DNA from: Bradyrhizobium centrolobii
Lineage (GTDB): Bacteria; Pseudomonadota; Alphaproteobacteria; Rhizobiales; Xanthobacteraceae
Assembly (NCBI RefSeq): GCF_001641635.1
Contig: NZ_LUUB01000080.1
Span: forward strand, 103,042-167,041
Direction: 5' to 3'
DNA length: 64,000 bases
Below the pieces are notes generated by a model. It did no database searches and was not told the origin of the DNA. It was given only the letters and a program-made list of their open reading frames with translations. Shown in pieces: positions 12,102 through 21,009 of this stretch. Within the stretch, counting starts at the first letter, position 1, and each line of letters begins with the position of its first letter. Position numbers and translations under genes: made by a program.

Positions 12102-12410
12102 TCAGTAGCGCTTGCCGCTCGCGGGACTGCCCGAAGCGGGATCGTTGACCGTCCCCCTGGGCGCTGCGCTGCCCGTGGTGCCGGCCGAGCCCTTCGTCCC
12201 TTTGGACGGCTTCATGCCCATCTTCTCACCCGCAGCACCCTGCTGCGCGCCGCCATCCTCATCCTCGCTGCCTACCGCGCCTCCCTGCATGGGTTTGCTT
12301 TGCACGGTGCCGCGTGTATTGGCGCCGGGTGACGCACCTTGTGCGAGAACGGGCGTCGCAATGAGGGCCGAGAGAGCGCATGCGATCACAGAGGTCTTCA
12401 CCAACTTCAT
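12102..12410 (-). CDS. Small exported Gly/Ser/Ala-rich protein, unknown function
   Basis: The 102-residue product starts MKLVKTSVIACAL and has a clear signal peptide ending in VLAQ. The mature part is low-complexity and rich in Gly, Ser, Ala and Lys, with no Cys and no recognisable domain. The ATG at 12410 has GGAGAA in front of it; a longer frame to 12473 lacks such a site. It is probably a periplasmic or surface protein. The 286 bases to the next, divergent gene hold nothing else that could be recognised. Confidence 0.7.
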   Translation of the reverse strand: MKLVKTSVIACALSALIATPVLAQGASPGANTRGTVQSKPMQGGAVGSEDEDGGAQQGAAGEKMGMKPSKGTKGSAGTTGSAAPRGTVNDPASGSPASGKRY

Positions 12411-12696
12411 CCATTTCTCCTGGATTTTTTCGCGATGAACGGTTCGGCTGTTCCCGACGCCGCTCGCCTGCACCGGACCGTTTCATCGCGTAGAGGGCTC
12501 GAACGGCGCCCTCGTCATGCAATCCGCGTCGTGTGGTCATCGTTTAGGGATTTCTGGGCGGTTTCGCGGAATTGTGCTCCTCATATGCGGCAGTGCGGAA
12601 CACAAGCGAACCGCGGGCACCTCCGCTTGCGACGAAACAGCCCGCTACTACCACCGCTCATTTGACGCCGCCTAGAGTTTGCGCAGGTCAGCGTTG

Positions 12697-13107
12697 ATGT
12701 GGATGAGCGGGCTCTTGGCGATGCGGGCAGTCGTGCTGGAATTGTGTACCGCAGTGGTGCTGGCGGTGCGGGTGGCCGACGCGCAAATGCCGTTGCCGGC
12801 CGCCAAGCCGCCGGATGGCGCGACGCTGTTCAAGCAGCAATGCGCGGTGTGCCACACGACGGATCTGTCGGCGCCGATGCGGCAGGGCCCGCCGCTGGTC
12901 AGGATCGTGGGACGGCCGGCCGGCAGGGTCGACGGGTTTCGCTACTCAGAGGGCCTCGCCAAAGCTGACTTCGCCTGGGACGAGGCCAGGCTCGATGCCT
13001 GGCTGACAAATCCGCAAGCGGTCATTCCCGGCGTGGTCATGGCCTACCGGCAGGCGAAGCCGGAGACGCGCGCCGCCATCATAGCCTTTCTCAAGGAGCA
13101 GAACTGA
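12697..13107 (+). CDS. Exported monohaem c-type cytochrome
   Basis: The 136-residue protein has a signal peptide ending in ADAQ and one haem site, CAVCH. The likely axial Met lies in GVVMAYRQ near the C-terminus. This is the class I cytochrome c pattern. The ATG at 12697 is preferred; a second ATG at 12703 and a TTG at 12679 are possible. It is the first gene of a cluster with a glyoxalase-fold protein and a flavin dehydrogenase, and may take electrons from that enzyme. The stop codon touches the next start. Confidence 0.88.
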   Translation: MWMSGLLAMRAVVLELCTAVVLAVRVADAQMPLPAAKPPDGATLFKQQCAVCHTTDLSAPMRQGPPLVRIVGRPAGRVDGFRYSEGLAKADFAWDEARLDAWLTNPQAVIPGVVMAYRQAKPETRAAIIAFLKEQN

Positions 13108-13503
13108 ATGGCAAAGCCGGTCCATTCCATGATCCGCGTGCTCGACGAGGCGCGATCGCTCGACTTCTACAGGCGCGCCTTCGGTCTCGAAGTCGCAGAC
13201 CATCTGAAGTTCGCAGATTTTGCCCTGATCTATCTGCGTCACCCCTCCTCACCTTTCGAGGTGGAGCTGACCGTCAATTTCGATCGCAAGGAACCGTACG
13301 CGCTCGGCGACGGGTACGGACATCTCGCCGTGGTGGTCGAGGATCTCGAGGCCGAGCATGCGCGCTTCGAGCGCGAGAAGCTCGCACCGGGACCGCTGCG
13401 CGACTTCAAGCACGACGGCAAGACGCTGGCGCGCTTCTTCTTCGTCAGTGATCCCGATGGCTACAAGATCGAGGTGATCCAGCGGGGCGGACGTTTCAAC
13501 TGA
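13108..13503 (+). CDS. Glyoxalase/VOC-superfamily protein (lactoylglutathione lyase-like)
   Basis: The 131-residue protein has the paired beta-alpha-beta modules of the vicinal oxygen chelate fold. It opens HSMIRVLDEARSLDFYRRAF, which holds the first metal-binding His. GHLAVVVEDLE carries the His of the second module and DPDGYKIEVIQ carries the terminal Glu. It matches glyoxalase I-type lyases. Its start directly follows the cytochrome stop codon, so it is co-transcribed. Its role next to a dehydrogenase could be removal of a reactive aldehyde product, which is inference. Confidence 0.85.
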   Translation: MAKPVHSMIRVLDEARSLDFYRRAFGLEVADHLKFADFALIYLRHPSSPFEVELTVNFDRKEPYALGDGYGHLAVVVEDLEAEHARFEREKLAPGPLRDFKHDGKTLARFFFVSDPDGYKIEVIQRGGRFN

Positions 13504-13547
13504 TCAAAACATAAAATTCCAAAACATAAAATTCACGGAGGAACACC

Positions 13548-14096
13548 ATGAGAGAAGTCGACCGTCGAAGCAAGCACAGCCGCCGCGTCTTTCTCAAGGG
13601 TGCGGCGACCGCCGTGCCGGTCGTGGCCGCAGCGACCAGCGTCGGCGTCAGTATCGAGAGCGCCTGGGCCGATGATGCGAGTGCGCTCTCGCCTGCGACG
13701 ATGAAGACGCTGCTGAAGGTCGCGCGCGACATCTATCCGCACGATGCTCTCGGCGACAGCTACTACATCACGGCGATCAAGCCGTGGGACGGCAAGGCCG
13801 CCAAGGATCCCGCCATCAAGGCTCTCATCAGCGACGGCATCGCCAGGCTCGATCAGAATGCACGGGACCGCCACAAGGCGCCCTATGCCGAAGTGCCCTG
13901 GGAAGCCGATCGCGTGGTGCTCTTGAAGGAAATCGAGCAGAGCGACTTCTTCCAGAAGGTGCGCGGCGACCTCGTCGTGTCGCTCTACAACCAGAAAGAG
14001 GTCTGGCCGCGGTTCGGTTACGAGGGCTCCTCCGCCGAGCACGGCGGCTACATCAACCGCGGCTTCGCCGACATCGACTGGCTGCCGAAGGCTTAA
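13548..14096 (+). CDS. Tat-exported small subunit of a flavin dehydrogenase (gluconate 2-dehydrogenase subunit 3-like)
   Basis: The 182-residue protein carries a twin-arginine signal, SRRVFLKGAA, at residues 11-20, followed by a hydrophobic run ending in AWADD. The mature part resembles the small, cofactor-free subunit that accompanies GMC-type membrane dehydrogenases. That subunit is known to help export and anchor the flavoprotein, which has no signal of its own. The following GMC gene begins 30 bases downstream. A ribosome site, GGAGGA, precedes the ATG. Confidence 0.8.
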   Translation: MREVDRRSKHSRRVFLKGAATAVPVVAAATSVGVSIESAWADDASALSPATMKTLLKVARDIYPHDALGDSYYITAIKPWDGKAAKDPAIKALISDGIARLDQNARDRHKAPYAEVPWEADRVVLLKEIEQSDFFQKVRGDLVVSLYNQKEVWPRFGYEGSSAEHGGYINRGFADIDWLPKA

Positions 14097-14126
14097 GTCG
14101 CACCCCAACGGTTCAGGAGAACGCAT

Positions 14127-15695
14127 ATGGCAAAATTCGATCTGAACGACAGCGGCGTTGTGGTGATCGTCGGCTCCGGTGCCGGTGGCGGCACGCTGGG
14201 CAACGAACTCGCACAGAAGGGCGTCAAGGTCGTCATTCTCGAGGCCGGTCCGCGCATCGAGAACCAGGACTTCGTCAACGACGAGTGGGACAGCTTTGCC
14301 CAGCTCGCCTGGTCGGATGCGCGCACCACGTCGGGGACATGGCGCGTCGCCAGGGACTTCCCGAATCTTCCCGCCTGGATCGTCAAGGCGGTCGGCGGCT
14401 CCACGGTGCATTGGGCCGGCGCATCGCTGCGCTTCGACGAGCACGAGTTCAAGGTGAAGAGCACCTACGGCAACATTCCAGGCGCCAACCTTCTGGACTG
14501 GCCGGTCACGCTCGCCGAGATGGAGCCGTGGTACGCCAAGGCCGAGAACAAGATGGGCGTGACCCGCACCAACGGCATTCCCGGACTTCCCGGCAACAAC
14601 AACTTCAAGGTCCTCGAGGCCGGCGCGAAGAAGCTCGGCTACAAGACCGTGCACACCGGCAACATGGCGATCAATAGCCAGCCGCGCGACGGACGCGGCT
14701 CCTGCCAGCAGATCGGCTTCTGCTTCCAGGGCTGCAAATCCGGCGCGAAATGGTCAACGCTCTACACCGAGATCCCGAAGGGCGAGGCAACCGGCAATCT
14801 CGAGGTCCGGCCCAACAGCATGGTGATCAAGATCGAGCACGATGCGAGCGGCAAGGTGACCGGCGTGGTCTATGCCGACGAAAGCGGCGCAACGCAGCGC
14901 CAGAAGGCGCGCATTGTTGCGGTCGCCGGCAATTCGATCGAGAGTCCACGGCTGCTGTTAAACAGCGCTTCCACCATGTTCCCCGACGGCCTCGCCAATT
15001 CAAGCGGCCAGGTTAGCCGCAACTACATGCGCCACATGACGGGCAGCGTCTACGCGGTGTTCGAGAAGTCAGTGCACATGTATCGCGGCACGACCATGGC
15101 CGGCATCATCCGCGACGAGGCGGCCAACAATCCGAAGCGCGGTTTCGTCGGCGGCTACGAGATGGAGACGCTGTCGATCGGCCTGCCCTTCATGGCGGCG
15201 TTCCTCAATCCCGGCGCCTGGGGACGCCCGTTCACCAGCGCTCTCGACGGCTATCCGCGGATGGCCGGCATGTGGCTGGTCGGCGAGGACATGCCGCAGG
15301 AGACCAACCGCATCACGCTCGATCCGACTGTGAAGGACAAGTTCGGACTGCCGGTCGCGAGCGTGCATTTCGACGACCATCCCAACGACGTCGCGATGCG
15401 CGCTCACGCCTACAAGCAGGGTGCTGCCGTCTACGACGCGGTCGGCGCCACCGTGACCTATCCGACGCCGCCCTATCCGAGCACCCACAATCTCGGCACC
15501 AACCGGATGAGCGAGAAGCCGCGCGATGGCGTGGTCAACAAGTTCGGGCAGACCCACGACATCAAGAACCTGTTCGTCTCGGACGGCAGCCAGTTCACCA
15601 GCGGCGCAGCGTGCAACCCGACGCTGACCATCGTCGCGCTCGCCATCCGGCAGGCTGATTACATCGCTGGGGCGATGCAGAAGAAGGAGATCTGA
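14127..15695 (+). CDS. GMC-family FAD-dependent dehydrogenase (large subunit)
   Basis: The 522-residue flavoprotein opens with an FAD dinucleotide-binding motif, VIVGSGAGGGTLGNELA. It has the internal Cys pattern C-x5-C-x3-C in SCQQIGFCFQGC, similar to the iron-sulphur site of bacterial glucose and gluconate dehydrogenases. The C-terminal signature has THNLGTNRMS and FVSDGSQF with NPTLTIVALA. There is no signal peptide, so it is probably carried through the Tat system with the upstream subunit. It likely oxidises a sugar, sugar acid or alcohol in the periplasm; the substrate is unknown. A strong terminator follows. Confidence 0.88.
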   Translation: MAKFDLNDSGVVVIVGSGAGGGTLGNELAQKGVKVVILEAGPRIENQDFVNDEWDSFAQLAWSDARTTSGTWRVARDFPNLPAWIVKAVGGSTVHWAGASLRFDEHEFKVKSTYGNIPGANLLDWPVTLAEMEPWYAKAENKMGVTRTNGIPGLPGNNNFKVLEAGAKKLGYKTVHTGNMAINSQPRDGRGSCQQIGFCFQGCKSGAKWSTLYTEIPKGEATGNLEVRPNSMVIKIEHDASGKVTGVVYADESGATQRQKARIVAVAGNSIESPRLLLNSASTMFPDGLANSSGQVSRNYMRHMTGSVYAVFEKSVHMYRGTTMAGIIRDEAANNPKRGFVGGYEMETLSIGLPFMAAFLNPGAWGRPFTSALDGYPRMAGMWLVGEDMPQETNRITLDPTVKDKFGLPVASVHFDDHPNDVAMRAHAYKQGAAVYDAVGATVTYPTPPYPSTHNLGTNRMSEKPRDGVVNKFGQTHDIKNLFVSDGSQFTSGAACNPTLTIVALAIRQADYIAGAMQKKEI

Positions 15696-15708
15696 GGCCT
15701 GACATGGC

Positions 15709-15746
15709 AAAGCGGCTCTGTCCTATCGGACAGAGCCGCTTTTACT
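15709..15746 (+). terminator. Strong intrinsic terminator after the GMC gene
   Basis: A perfect 15-bp stem begins AAAGCGGCTCTGTCC, has the loop TATC, and is followed by a T-rich tract. It closes the cytochrome/glyoxalase/GMC unit. The hairpin may also work for the minus-strand RHH gene that ends at 15780. Confidence 0.9.
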
Positions 15747-15779
15747 TTAGATGAAGCGCGAGCCTGATGATGGATCAGG

Positions 15780-16097
15780 CTATTCGGCCGCATCGAGAAT
15801 GGCCGTAACCGCGCTCTTGAATTCCTGCACCGGCGCCATGTTCCTGGAGCGATAGATCAGGCAGGAGCAGCGCAGCAGCGAGGCGAAGTTGTTGACCTCG
15901 CCATGATGGTCGAGGACCTCGTTGTAGAGCGTCGTCAGGAACTTGCCGAGGCTCATGCTCTCCCTGGCCGCGATCTCCTCCAGCGTGTCCCAGAACGCTA
16001 TTTCCAGACGGATGGAGGTGCAGTGCCCGTCGATCCTGAGCGATCGGGTCTGGGACTCGTAGTCGCGTTGGGGCTGATGCGCGAAGAGATGGCACAT
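15780..16097 (-). CDS. Ribbon-helix-helix (RHH_4-type) protein
   Basis: The 105-residue protein contains TRSLRIDGHCTSIRLEIAFW and then a helical stretch ending MSLGKFLTTLYNEV, the pattern of alphaproteobacterial RHH_4 proteins. These proteins are putative DNA-binding regulators, though members carry a long C-terminal extension of unknown use. The ATG at 16097 has GGGAGG upstream on the minus strand; the longer frame to 16151 lacks this. Two adjacent Cys-containing stretches (HCTS, RCSC) may be of interest. The targets are unknown. Confidence 0.78.
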   Translation of the reverse strand: MCHLFAHQPQRDYESQTRSLRIDGHCTSIRLEIAFWDTLEEIAARESMSLGKFLTTLYNEVLDHHGEVNNFASLLRCSCLIYRSRNMAPVQEFKSAVTAILDAAE

Positions 16098-16350
16098 GGC
16101 GTCCTCCCGTTCCTGTTGCCATTTTTTCACGATGCTACACCCCCGCCCCACGCCTCACAATCAGGACGGTAGCAGGAGATCAGCCCATCTCCGGCGCGCG
16201 ATTTGTTCGAACGTCCAATGTCTTCAATGTGATAGAGGGCCCTCTTCCCCAGCCCGCCACGATGTTGTTGCTCAACACATGCTTTTGACGCAACACGGCT
16301 TAAGATAACGCTGTCAGCGAATCCAAGTCCCAAGTTCAAGACCGAGCCCC

Positions 16351-18162
16351 ATGCCCGTCCGCCAGCTTCCAGAGCAAGTCGTCAACCGCATCGCCGCCGG
16401 CGAGGTGGTCGAGCGCCCGGCGAGCGTGGTCAAGGAGCTCGTCGAGAATGCGATCGATGCCGGTGCGAGCCGGATCGACGTATTCACCGATGGCGGCGGT
16501 CGGCGGCGGATCGGCATCACCGACGACGGCGGCGGCATGACCGCGAAGGATCTGTCGCTTGCGGTCGAACGCCACGCCACCTCCAAGCTCGATGACGAGG
16601 ACCTCCTGCAAATCCGCACACTCGGATTCCGCGGCGAGGCGCTGCCGTCGATCGGCTCGGTCGCGCGACTCTCGATCACGACGCGGCACGCGGGCGAGCC
16701 GCACGCCTGGGCGCTGTCGGTCGAGGGCGGCGAGAAGTCCGAGATCATGCCGGCGGCGCTGGCGCACGGCACCCGGGTCGAGGTCAACGACCTCTTCTAC
16801 GCGACGCCGGCGCGGCTGAAGTTTCTGAAGACCGACCGCACCGAGGCCGAAGCCATCCGCGAGGTGGTACGGCGGCTGGCGATGGCGCGGCCCGACATCG
16901 CCTTCACGCTGGCCGGCGAGGAGCGCGCGCCGGTGACCTGGGCCGCGGCGCTGCCCGGCGCCGCCGGCCGGCTGACGCGGCTCGGCGACATCCTGGGCGC
17001 GGAATTTCGCAGCCACGCCATCGAGGTTCACGCCGGGCGCGAGGGCGTCGTGGTCGCCGGCTATGCCGCGGCGCCTGCGCTGACGCGGGCCAACGCGCTC
17101 GGGCAGTATCTGTTCGTCAACGGCCGGCCGGTGCGCGACAAGCTGATCCTGGGCGCGGTGCGCGCGGCCTATTCCGACTATCTGCCGCGCGACCGCCATC
17201 CCGTGGTGGCGCTGTTCGTCACGCTCGACCCGCGCGAGGTGGACGCCAACGTGCATCCGGCCAAGACCGAGGTACGGTTCCGCAACGCGGGGCTCGTACG
17301 CGCACTGATCGTGCACGGATTGAAGGAGGGGCTCGCACGCGAGGGCCGGCGCACCGCGGCCAACAACGGCGGCAGCGCGCTGTCCTCGTTCCGGCCTGCT
17401 TTCACGCCGCGCCCCGCCAGCTGGGACTGGCGGCAGTCGCCGGCCGCCCCGACGGCGCCGCTGCCGTCGTTCGACGGCGCCGCCGCGCCTGTCTTCGCGG
17501 AGCGCGTGCAGGCCGCCTTTGATGTCGGTGCGCCGAGCGCGGATGTACGGATCGAGACGCAGCCGATGGGCGATCTCGTCGATCGCCCACTCGGGGCCGC
17601 GCGCACACAAATCCACGAGAACTACATCGTCTCGCAGACCCGCGATGGCCTCATCATCGTCGACCAGCATGCCGCGCACGAACGCATCGTCTATGAGCGG
17701 TTGAAGGCTTCGCTGGCAGCGAACGGCGTGCAGCGGCAGATCCTCTTGATCCCCGAGATCGTCGAGATGGACGAGGCCACTGTCGAGCGCCTGCTCGCGC
17801 GCGGCGACGAGCTTGCGTCCTTTGGGCTTGCTATCGAATCTTTCGGCCCCGGCGCGGTCGCGGTGCGCGAGACGCCGTCGCTGCTCGGCAAGTCCGACGC
17901 GGGCGGCCTCTTGCGCGACCTTGCCGAACACATGGCCGAGTGGGACGAGGCGCTACCGCTGGAGCGCCGGCTGATGCACGTCGCCGCCACCATGGCCTGC
18001 CACGGCTCGGTGCGCGCCGGTCGCCGACTCAAGCCGGAGGAGATGAACGCGCTGCTGCGCGAGATGGAGGAGACGCCGAACTCCGGCCAGTGCAATCACG
18101 GCCGCCCGACCTATGTCGAGCTGAAGCTCGCAGACGTCGAGAAGCTATTCGGGCGAAGGTGA
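16351..18162 (+). CDS. mutL: DNA mismatch repair protein MutL
   Basis: The 603-residue protein has the GHKL ATPase motifs VENAIDAGA, DDGGGM and TLGFRGEALPSIGSV in its N-terminal third. The C-terminal domain has DQHAAHERIVYE near residue 438, which satisfies the metal-binding nickase signature, together with ACHGSVRAG and CNHGRPT. It should therefore be a nicking MutL, as expected where MutH is absent. A Pro-rich linker of about 100 residues joins the domains. The 199 bases upstream show no gene. Confidence 0.95.
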   Translation: MPVRQLPEQVVNRIAAGEVVERPASVVKELVENAIDAGASRIDVFTDGGGRRRIGITDDGGGMTAKDLSLAVERHATSKLDDEDLLQIRTLGFRGEALPSIGSVARLSITTRHAGEPHAWALSVEGGEKSEIMPAALAHGTRVEVNDLFYATPARLKFLKTDRTEAEAIREVVRRLAMARPDIAFTLAGEERAPVTWAAALPGAAGRLTRLGDILGAEFRSHAIEVHAGREGVVVAGYAAAPALTRANALGQYLFVNGRPVRDKLILGAVRAAYSDYLPRDRHPVVALFVTLDPREVDANVHPAKTEVRFRNAGLVRALIVHGLKEGLAREGRRTAANNGGSALSSFRPAFTPRPASWDWRQSPAAPTAPLPSFDGAAAPVFAERVQAAFDVGAPSADVRIETQPMGDLVDRPLGAARTQIHENYIVSQTRDGLIIVDQHAAHERIVYERLKASLAANGVQRQILLIPEIVEMDEATVERLLARGDELASFGLAIESFGPGAVAVRETPSLLGKSDAGGLLRDLAEHMAEWDEALPLERRLMHVAATMACHGSVRAGRRLKPEEMNALLREMEETPNSGQCNHGRPTYVELKLADVEKLFGRR

Positions 18163-18169
18163 CGCTCTT

Positions 18170-18259
18170 GTAGGGTGGGTTAGCGAAGCGTAACCCACCT
18201 CTTTCGCTTCCGCTGAGACAGACAGTGGTGGGTTACGCCTTCGGCTAACCCACCCTACG
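18170..18259. repeat. GTAGGGTGGGTTA palindromic repeat, copy 1
   Basis: The element starts GTAGGGTGGGTTAGCGAAGC and ends with the reverse-complement arm finishing CCCACCCTAC. A second arm pair around AACCCACC lies inside. A near-identical copy in the same arrangement lies at 45757-45843. It sits between convergent mutL and rsmD. Confidence 0.9.
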
Positions 18260-18262
18260 AAG

Positions 18263-18817
18263 CTACGTGCTCTTCAAAAACACGAACTCCGTGTCATCAT
18301 AGGCCCGCCGCTCCAATTCCTCGTAGCCTTCCGGCGCGACGAACTGCGCGGCTTTCGCCTCCTCGACCACGAGCAGCGCACCCGGCGTGAGCCAACCGCC
18401 ATCGCGCAAGCTCGCGAGCGCCTGCTCGGCAAAACCCTTGCCATAGGGCGGATCGAGGAACACGAGCGAGAACGGCTCGACCGGATGCGCAGGGCCAAGA
18501 TCGGTCGCATCGCGGCGATACACCTTGGTCACGCCACCGAGGCCGAGCGCCTCGACATTGTTGCGCAAGAGCGCGCGCGCCTCGGCACCGTTGTCGACGA
18601 ACAGCGTGAATTTCGCGCCGCGCGAGACCGCCTCGATGCCGAGCGCCCCCGTGCCGGCGAAGAGATCGAGCACCCGCGCATCCTGGATCGGATCGTCATA
18701 GGCGTGCACCAGGATATTGAACACGGACTCGCGCAGGCGATCCGCGGTCGGGCGGATGTCGCGCGAGGACGGTGAGGCGAGATTGCGCCCCTTCAATCGA
18801 CCGCCGACGACACGCAT
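18263..18817 (-). CDS. rsmD: 16S rRNA (guanine966-N2)-methyltransferase
   Basis: The 184-residue enzyme methylates G966 of 16S rRNA in the small subunit. The SAM-binding motif is LDLFAGTGALGIEAVSRGA and the catalytic motif is FLDPPYGKG. The N-terminus MRVVGGRLKGRNL with RPTADRLRESVFNIL is diagnostic for RsmD. The ATG at 18817 is chosen because an upstream extension to 18910 would be made from intergenic repeat. It lies downstream of the rluB-type gene on the same strand and is probably in one unit with it. Confidence 0.95.
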   Translation of the reverse strand: MRVVGGRLKGRNLASPSSRDIRPTADRLRESVFNILVHAYDDPIQDARVLDLFAGTGALGIEAVSRGAKFTLFVDNGAEARALLRNNVEALGLGGVTKVYRRDATDLGPAHPVEPFSLVFLDPPYGKGFAEQALASLRDGGWLTPGALLVVEEAKAAQFVAPEGYEELERRAYDDTEFVFLKST

Positions 18818-18916
18818 TACATTGCCCACTCTGTCGCCACACGGGCGGTGCGCTCCCCTCCCCCTTGCGGGGAGGGAGGGAATGAGAGGGTGCCGAGCGA
18901 ACGAGCGCACTTCACC

Positions 18917-20878
18917 TCACTCCTCCCGCGGCTTCAGGTCGCGCTTGCCGTGATAGCCGCGCTTGGGACGGCGCGGCGGACCGTAGCCGCTGGCCTCCCA
19001 CTCGTTGCGCTCGCGTGCCTCCTCGCTGCCGGTGCGCTGAACCAGCACGCGGCGGCCCTTGCGGTCGTTGATCACCGCCCTTTTGCTCACCGGCTTCTTC
19101 TCGCGCGGTGCATCGTCGTCGCGCGACGAGGACTTTTGCGGCACGTCGAACTGCGCGCCCGACTTCTCGATCACCTTGTCGCCGAGCTGTTCGCGCAGCA
19201 CGCGCGACTTGATCTCGTCGACCTGACCTTCGGGGATCTCGCCGAGCTGGAACGGGCCGTAGGATACGCGGATCAGCCGGTTCACCTCGAGCCCGAGATG
19301 GGCGCAGACGTTGCGCACCTCGCGGTTCTTGCCTTCGCGGATCGCGAACACCAGCCAGACATTGGCGCCCTGGTCGCGCTCCAGCGTCGCCTCGATCGGG
19401 CCGTACTTGACGCCCTCGACCTCGATGCCGTTCTTCAGCTCATCGAGCTGTGCCTGCGTGACGTCGCCATGGGCGCGGACGCGATAGCGGCGCAGCCAGC
19501 CGGTGTCCGGCAGCTCTAGCGTGCGCGCGAGCCCGCCATCATTGGTGAGCAAGAGCAGCCCTTCGGTGTTGAAGTCGAGCCGGCCGACCGAGATCAGCCG
19601 CGGCAGGCCTTCGGGCAGATTGTCGAAGACGGTCGGACGCCCCTCTGGATCGTCATGCGTCGTCATCAGCCCGCGTGGCTTGTGGTAAAGGAACAGCCGC
19701 GTGCGCTCGCGCGGCGGCAACGGCTTGCCGTCGACGGCGACGACGTCGCTCTGCGTCACGTCGAGCGCCGGGGAGTTGATCACACGGCCGTTGACGGTGA
19801 CACGGCCCTGCGTGACCATTTCCTCGGCATCGCGGCGCGAGGCGAGGCCTGCGCGTGCCAGCACCTTGGCGATGCGCTCGCCGGCCTTCTTCGGCTTCGG
19901 TGCTTCATCGCGACGGGGGCGGCCCTCGAAATCACGATCACGCTCCCGATAGGCGCCGCGGCCGCCAAAGGCCGGGCGCCTGGTGAAGATCTGGCTGTCG
20001 TCCTCATTGTCACGACGCGGACGGTCGCGGAAGCGGCCTTCGCTGCGCGGATGCTCGTGCCAGTCGGAACGATCCTCGCGCGAACGGTCGGAACGTGGGC
20101 GGCCGAATTTGGGGCGGTCCTCGCCAAAGCGTTCCTCGCGCGAGCGCGAGAAGTGCGGGCGATCCTCACCTCCCTCGTCACGCCGCCGCGAAAAGCGCGG
20201 ACGGTCCTCGCCGTGCCCGCCCTCGCGGCGGTCGTCGCGCTGACGCCAGGGCTTTTCCTCGCCGCGGTCGCGGCCACCAAAGTCCTTGCCGAAGCTCTTG
20301 CGGGGACGATCGTCCCGGTCGCGCGGGCGGTCGCCGAAGCTGCGCTTGCGATCTCGGAAGTCGCCCTTGCGATCTTCTCGGAAGTCGCGCTTGCGATCTC
20401 CAAAGGCGCCCTTGGGCTCTCTACCCTCGAAGTCGCGATCGCGGCCAAAATCCTTGCGCGGCCGGTCCGAGCCGCCGCGCGAAAACTTCCGGTCCTCGAA
20501 GCGGCGCTCGGAGCGCTCGCCGCGCGGCGCGCGCTCGTCAGAGGCGAATTTCGGACCGTCTCCGCGCGGCTTGAACGGGCGGTCGCCACGCGGCTTGAAG
20601 CTGCGCTCGCCGCGATCCTCGCGGCCGCGGTCGTCGCGCTTGAAGCGCGGCCGGTCGCCGAAGTCGCGGCGCGGGGCGTCGCCTTCCTCGCGGCGGCGGA
20701 ACGGACGGCTGTCGCGGTCGCCGCGGGACGGGCGCTCGTCGCGATCGCCCTTGCCGGCAAAGCCGCGCTTGGCGAACTTCTTCTCCGGCCCGCGGGGCTT
20801 GCCGGTGCGGCCCTTGGCCGGGCCTCGATCACGCCGGCCGCGCGGGGAATCGTTGTGTTTGTCGCTGTCGCGGGGCAT
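18917..20878 (-). CDS. RluB/RsuA-family pseudouridine synthase with long Arg/Asp-rich N-terminal extension
   Basis: The 653-residue protein has about 330 N-terminal residues of low complexity, dominated by Arg, Asp, Gly, Lys and Glu with many DRPR, RGD and FGRD blocks. An S4 RNA-binding domain follows (ERIAKVLARAGLASRRDAEE), then the synthase domain with the catalytic Asp in GRLDFNTEGLLLLTNDG. RluB-type enzymes modify 23S rRNA position 2605. The basic, disordered extension is likely to bind RNA. The ATG at 20878 (MPRDSDK) is preferred over a GTG at 20890. It is divergent from tadA. Confidence 0.9.
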   Translation of the reverse strand: MPRDSDKHNDSPRGRRDRGPAKGRTGKPRGPEKKFAKRGFAGKGDRDERPSRGDRDSRPFRRREEGDAPRRDFGDRPRFKRDDRGREDRGERSFKPRGDRPFKPRGDGPKFASDERAPRGERSERRFEDRKFSRGGSDRPRKDFGRDRDFEGREPKGAFGDRKRDFREDRKGDFRDRKRSFGDRPRDRDDRPRKSFGKDFGGRDRGEEKPWRQRDDRREGGHGEDRPRFSRRRDEGGEDRPHFSRSREERFGEDRPKFGRPRSDRSREDRSDWHEHPRSEGRFRDRPRRDNEDDSQIFTRRPAFGGRGAYRERDRDFEGRPRRDEAPKPKKAGERIAKVLARAGLASRRDAEEMVTQGRVTVNGRVINSPALDVTQSDVVAVDGKPLPPRERTRLFLYHKPRGLMTTHDDPEGRPTVFDNLPEGLPRLISVGRLDFNTEGLLLLTNDGGLARTLELPDTGWLRRYRVRAHGDVTQAQLDELKNGIEVEGVKYGPIEATLERDQGANVWLVFAIREGKNREVRNVCAHLGLEVNRLIRVSYGPFQLGEIPEGQVDEIKSRVLREQLGDKVIEKSGAQFDVPQKSSSRDDDAPREKKPVSKRAVINDRKGRRVLVQRTGSEEARERNEWEASGYGPPRRPKRGYHGKRDLKPREE

Positions 20879-21009
20879 GAAGCGTCTCACTCAGGGATGG
20901 TCAAAGGGGCATTGTGCGCGCTCATTCCAAGCCGCATGCTCAGGCAAAACCGGTATCCACTCTTGCTGAAGGCGGAGCTACTAGCAGGTTTCTGGCGATG
21001 ATACGAGGC

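Noticed and set aside
19655..21001. 448-codon open frame opposite the pseudouridine synthase extension
   Set aside because: Its Ala/Val/Leu-rich composition is what the complement of Arg/Asp/Gly codons gives. It has no start site and the other strand has a convincing S4/synthase domain in frame.
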